From assembly GCA_910577605.1 (NCBI GenBank), contig CAJTON010000032.1, forward strand, positions 1 through 22,861: a stretch of 22,861 nucleotides of DNA, written 5' to 3'. Origin of the DNA: an uncultured Butyrivibrio sp. Its GTDB lineage: Bacteria; Bacillota; Clostridia; Lachnospirales; Lachnospiraceae. Under the pieces are notes generated by a model. The model did no database searches. It worked only from the letters and a program-made list of their open reading frames with translations, and was not told the origin of the DNA. The position numbers and the translations under genes were made by a program. This document shows positions 21,130 to 22,861 of this stretch, piece by piece (within the stretch, counting starts at the first letter, position 1; every line of letters begins with the position of its first letter).

Positions 21130-21516
21130 CTATCTTTCATTAAGCACGATCGTGATGTGGCTCATTCTCTTTTCGATCCTGTAAGCGCTTCCACGTGCTC
21201 TCGGTTTAACTCTCTTCATTGTGGGGCCCTTGTTTGCGTAGCACTCTTCAATGAAAAGATTCTCTGCCTTCATGCCGTTGTTATTCTCAGCGTTTGCTAT
21301 TGCTGATTTTAAAAGTTTTTCTATAAGCGTGGAAGCGTATCTGGGATTATATGTTACGATAGCGAGCGCCGTTGTAACATCCTTGCCGCGGATAGCGTCC
21401 AAAACGAAACATGCCTTCTGAACGGAAACTCTGGCATAAGATAACTTAGCCGACGGTCTTGTATCAGCATTGGCATTTCTCTCTCTCTTAATTTGGGATC
21501 TATGTCCTTTAGCCAT
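21130..21516 (-). CDS. rplV: 50S ribosomal protein L22
   Basis: L22 extends a beta-hairpin into the peptide exit tunnel, where macrolide-resistance changes occur in other species. The 128-residue protein has AKLSYARVSVQKACFVLDAI, AIANAENNNGMKAENLFIEE and the hairpin GPTMKRVKPRARGSAYRIEK, then RMSHITIVLNER. The sequence of the hairpin tip shows no insertion or deletion by eye. It follows rpsS by 31 bp. Confidence 0.96.
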   Translation of the reverse strand: MAKGHRSQIKRERNANADTRPSAKLSYARVSVQKACFVLDAIRGKDVTTALAIVTYNPRYASTLIEKLLKSAIANAENNNGMKAENLFIEECYANKGPTMKRVKPRARGSAYRIEKRMSHITIVLNER

Positions 21517-21547
21517 GGATTTAAACCTCCTTCCGAAATCCTGTCAC

Positions 21548-21829
21548 TTAACGAGACTTTGATTTTTTCTCGTCTTTTCCATGTCCTCTGAATGTTCTTG
21601 TGGCAACAAACTCGCCGAGCTTGTGTCCTACCATGTCCTCGGTAATGTATACCGGAACATGCTTCCTGCCATCATGAACTGCAATTGTATGTCCAACCAT
21701 CTGCGGAAAGATTGTGGAACGACGCGACCATGTCTTGATAACTGATTTATCGCCTGATGCGTTAAGTGCGTCTACCTTCTTAAGAAGGCTCTCGTCTGCA
21801 AACGGTCCTTTCTTTAATGAACGAGCCAT
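21548..21829 (-). CDS. rpsS: 30S ribosomal protein S19
   Basis: S19 sits in the small-subunit head with S13. The 93-residue protein begins MARSLKKGPFADESLLKKVD and contains SRRSTIFPQMVGHTIAVHDG and RKHVPVYITEDMVGHKLGEF, then ATRTFRGHGK. It lies 14 bp after rplB with a good ribosome site. Confidence 0.96.
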   Translation of the reverse strand: MARSLKKGPFADESLLKKVDALNASGDKSVIKTWSRRSTIFPQMVGHTIAVHDGRKHVPVYITEDMVGHKLGEFVATRTFRGHGKDEKKSKSR

Positions 21830-21843
21830 ATCTTTGACCTCCT

Positions 21844-22684
21844 TTATTTAATGCTCTTACCGTCTCTTCTTCTTACGATAAGCTTGTTAGAAGCTTTGTT
21901 TTTCTTTCTGGTCTTAAGACCGAGCGCCGGCTTGCCCCAAGGCGTCATGGGTCCTGAGCGTCCTACCGGAGCCTTACCTTCACCACCGCCGTGAGGATGG
22001 TCGTTAGGGTTCATAACGGAACCGCGGACAGTAGGACGGATGCCCATATGTCTCTTACGTCCCGCCTTACCGATATTAATAAGGCTGTGCTCCACGTTGC
22101 CGACTGTGCCGACCGTAGCGCGGCAGATGATCGGAACCATTCTCATTTCACCGGAGGGAAGTCTGAGCGTCGCGTACTTGCCTTCTTTTGCCATAAGCTG
22201 CGCCGAAACGCCCGCGGTACGGACAAGCTGTCCGCCTCTTCCGGGATAAAGCTCGATATTGTGGATTTCGGTACCTACGGGGATATTCTCAAGAGGAAGG
22301 CAGTTGCCGACCTTTATTTCGGCTTCAGGTCCGTTCATTACCTTCATGCCGTCCGTAAGTCCCTGAGGTGCAAGAATATATCTTTTCTCGCCGTCTGCAT
22401 AGCAGATAAGAGCGATATTTGCAGTTCTGTTAGGATCATACTCGATTCCGATTACCGTAGCGGGTATTCCGTCCTTATTGTTTCTCTTGAAGTCTATAAG
22501 TCTGTACTTCTGTCTGTTTCCGCCGCCGTGATGTCTTACAGTGATCTTACCCTGATTGTTACGACCGGCATTTTTCTTTTTGCTTTCAAGAAGCGACTTT
22601 TCGGGAGCTTTCTTGGTGATCTCCGAAAAATCGGAACCTGTCATATTTCTTCTCGGTGTAGGGATTATATGTTTTGATTCCCAT
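21844..22684 (-). CDS. rplB: 50S ribosomal protein L2, 5' end out of frame
   Basis: L2 is needed for subunit joining and peptidyl transfer. The main frame (21844-22644, 266 residues) has GRNNQGKITVRHHGGGNRQK, YDPNRTANIALICYADGEKR, NPNDHPHGGGEGKAPVGRSG and GLKTRKKNKASNK. The expected start is the ATG at 22682-22684 with AAGGAG 8 nt upstream, reading MGIKTYNPYT. That frame is two bases short of joining the main frame: one extra AC in CCCTACACCG would give NPYTPRRNMTGSDF. As written, either translation begins at the internal ATG 22642-22644 (weak GAGAAG upstream), losing about 14 residues, or the deposited sequence lacks two bases. Confidence 0.9.
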
Positions 22685-22715
22685 TTTGTTTTCTCCTTTC
22701 GATGTCTCTTTGTTT

Positions 22716-22780
22716 AACAACGCCGCCTGGCGTGTTGCGTTTGACACGGCGCAATATTTTCATCACTTTTTCTACGCCGT
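22716..22780 (-). other. Structured spacer between rplW and rplB
   Basis: The 106-bp gap holds a strong hairpin (arms 22716-22724 and 22729-22736, 8 pairs plus one bulge, 4-nt loop) and a possible second stem (22746-22751 with 22775-22780). No T-tract follows, so termination is unlikely. Most Firmicutes have only a short gap here. Confidence 0.5.
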
Positions 22781-22790
22781 TACGCGGACT

Positions 22791-22861
22791 TTAAAGTCCT
22801 GAGAAGATCTCGATATCCGCGCTCTCCTGCGTGAGCTGCACGATAGCCTTCTTCTTTGCCG
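22791..22861 (-). CDS. rplW: 50S ribosomal protein L23, C-terminal end only
   Basis: The last 22 codons before TAA read AKKKAIVQLTQESADIEIFS then GL, the C-terminal beta-strand of L23 (family pattern KKAIVxL...IEFF). L23 borders the tunnel exit and docks trigger factor and SRP. The gene runs past the window edge, so its start is not seen. Identity is also supported by its place before rplB in the S10 operon. Confidence 0.85.
   Translation of the reverse strand, partial: AKKKAIVQLTQESADIEIFSGL

Noticed and set aside
1..22861. CRISPR arrays, tRNA or rRNA genes, intact insertion sequences
   Set aside because: None seen on either strand: no regularly spaced repeats, no cloverleaf-like sequence, no transposase frame.

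Overview
The window is a stretch of a low-to-mid GC Firmicute chromosome, most likely family Lachnospiraceae or a close clostridial relative. The evidence is the gene order (S10-spc-alpha ribosomal cluster running into ecfA1-ecfA2-ecfT-truA-rplM-rpsI), a zinc-type S14, a four-cysteine adenylate kinase, the KOW-domain gene between map and infA, a cysteine-poor S4, and an L17 with an extra internal segment. Species cannot be read from the sequence.

Right to left on the minus strand (22861 down to 3446) lies one almost unbroken housekeeping block: rplW (3' end only), rplB, rpsS, rplV, rpsC, rplP, rpmC, rpsQ, rplN, rplX, rplE, rpsZ (S14), rpsH, rplF, rplR, rpsE, rpmD, rplO, secY, adk, map, a KOW protein, infA, rpmJ, rpsM, rpsK, rpsD, rpoA, rplQ, ecfA1, ecfA2, ecfT, truA, an EamA-type transporter, rplM and rpsI. 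The genes make ribosomal subunits, the Sec translocon channel, RNA polymerase alpha, initiation factor IF-1, enzymes for nucleotide balance and N-terminal processing, the energising module of ECF vitamin transporters and a tRNA modification enzyme. A consensus promoter with a leader precedes rplM. A second promoter, with a perfect palindrome over its -10 box, precedes rpmJ. Several spacers (rplW-rplB, rpsH-rplF, rpmJ-rpsM) are longer and more structured than simple operon gaps. The 5' end of rplB reads out of frame by two bases.

Between rpsI and the convergent plus-strand gene at the left lies an A/T-rich island (813-3456). It looks like a decayed integrated element at the 3' end of rpsI. An exact 11-bp copy of the rpsI 3' end sits at its far edge, a second 11-bp sequence recurs just inside both edges, and the last ~50 codons of a tyrosine integrase remain next to rpsI. 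Its cargo is two one-component regulator-like fusions, XRE plus orotate-phosphoribosyltransferase-like and XRE plus VOC, with a small zinc-ribbon protein overlapping the latter.

At the left edge (137-763, plus strand) is a divergent Ham1/RdgB-type nucleotide pyrophosphatase gene. Its promoter lies between the arms of a near-perfect 25-bp inverted repeat. It ends in a strong bidirectional hairpin that probably also terminated rpsI transcripts before the island inserted.
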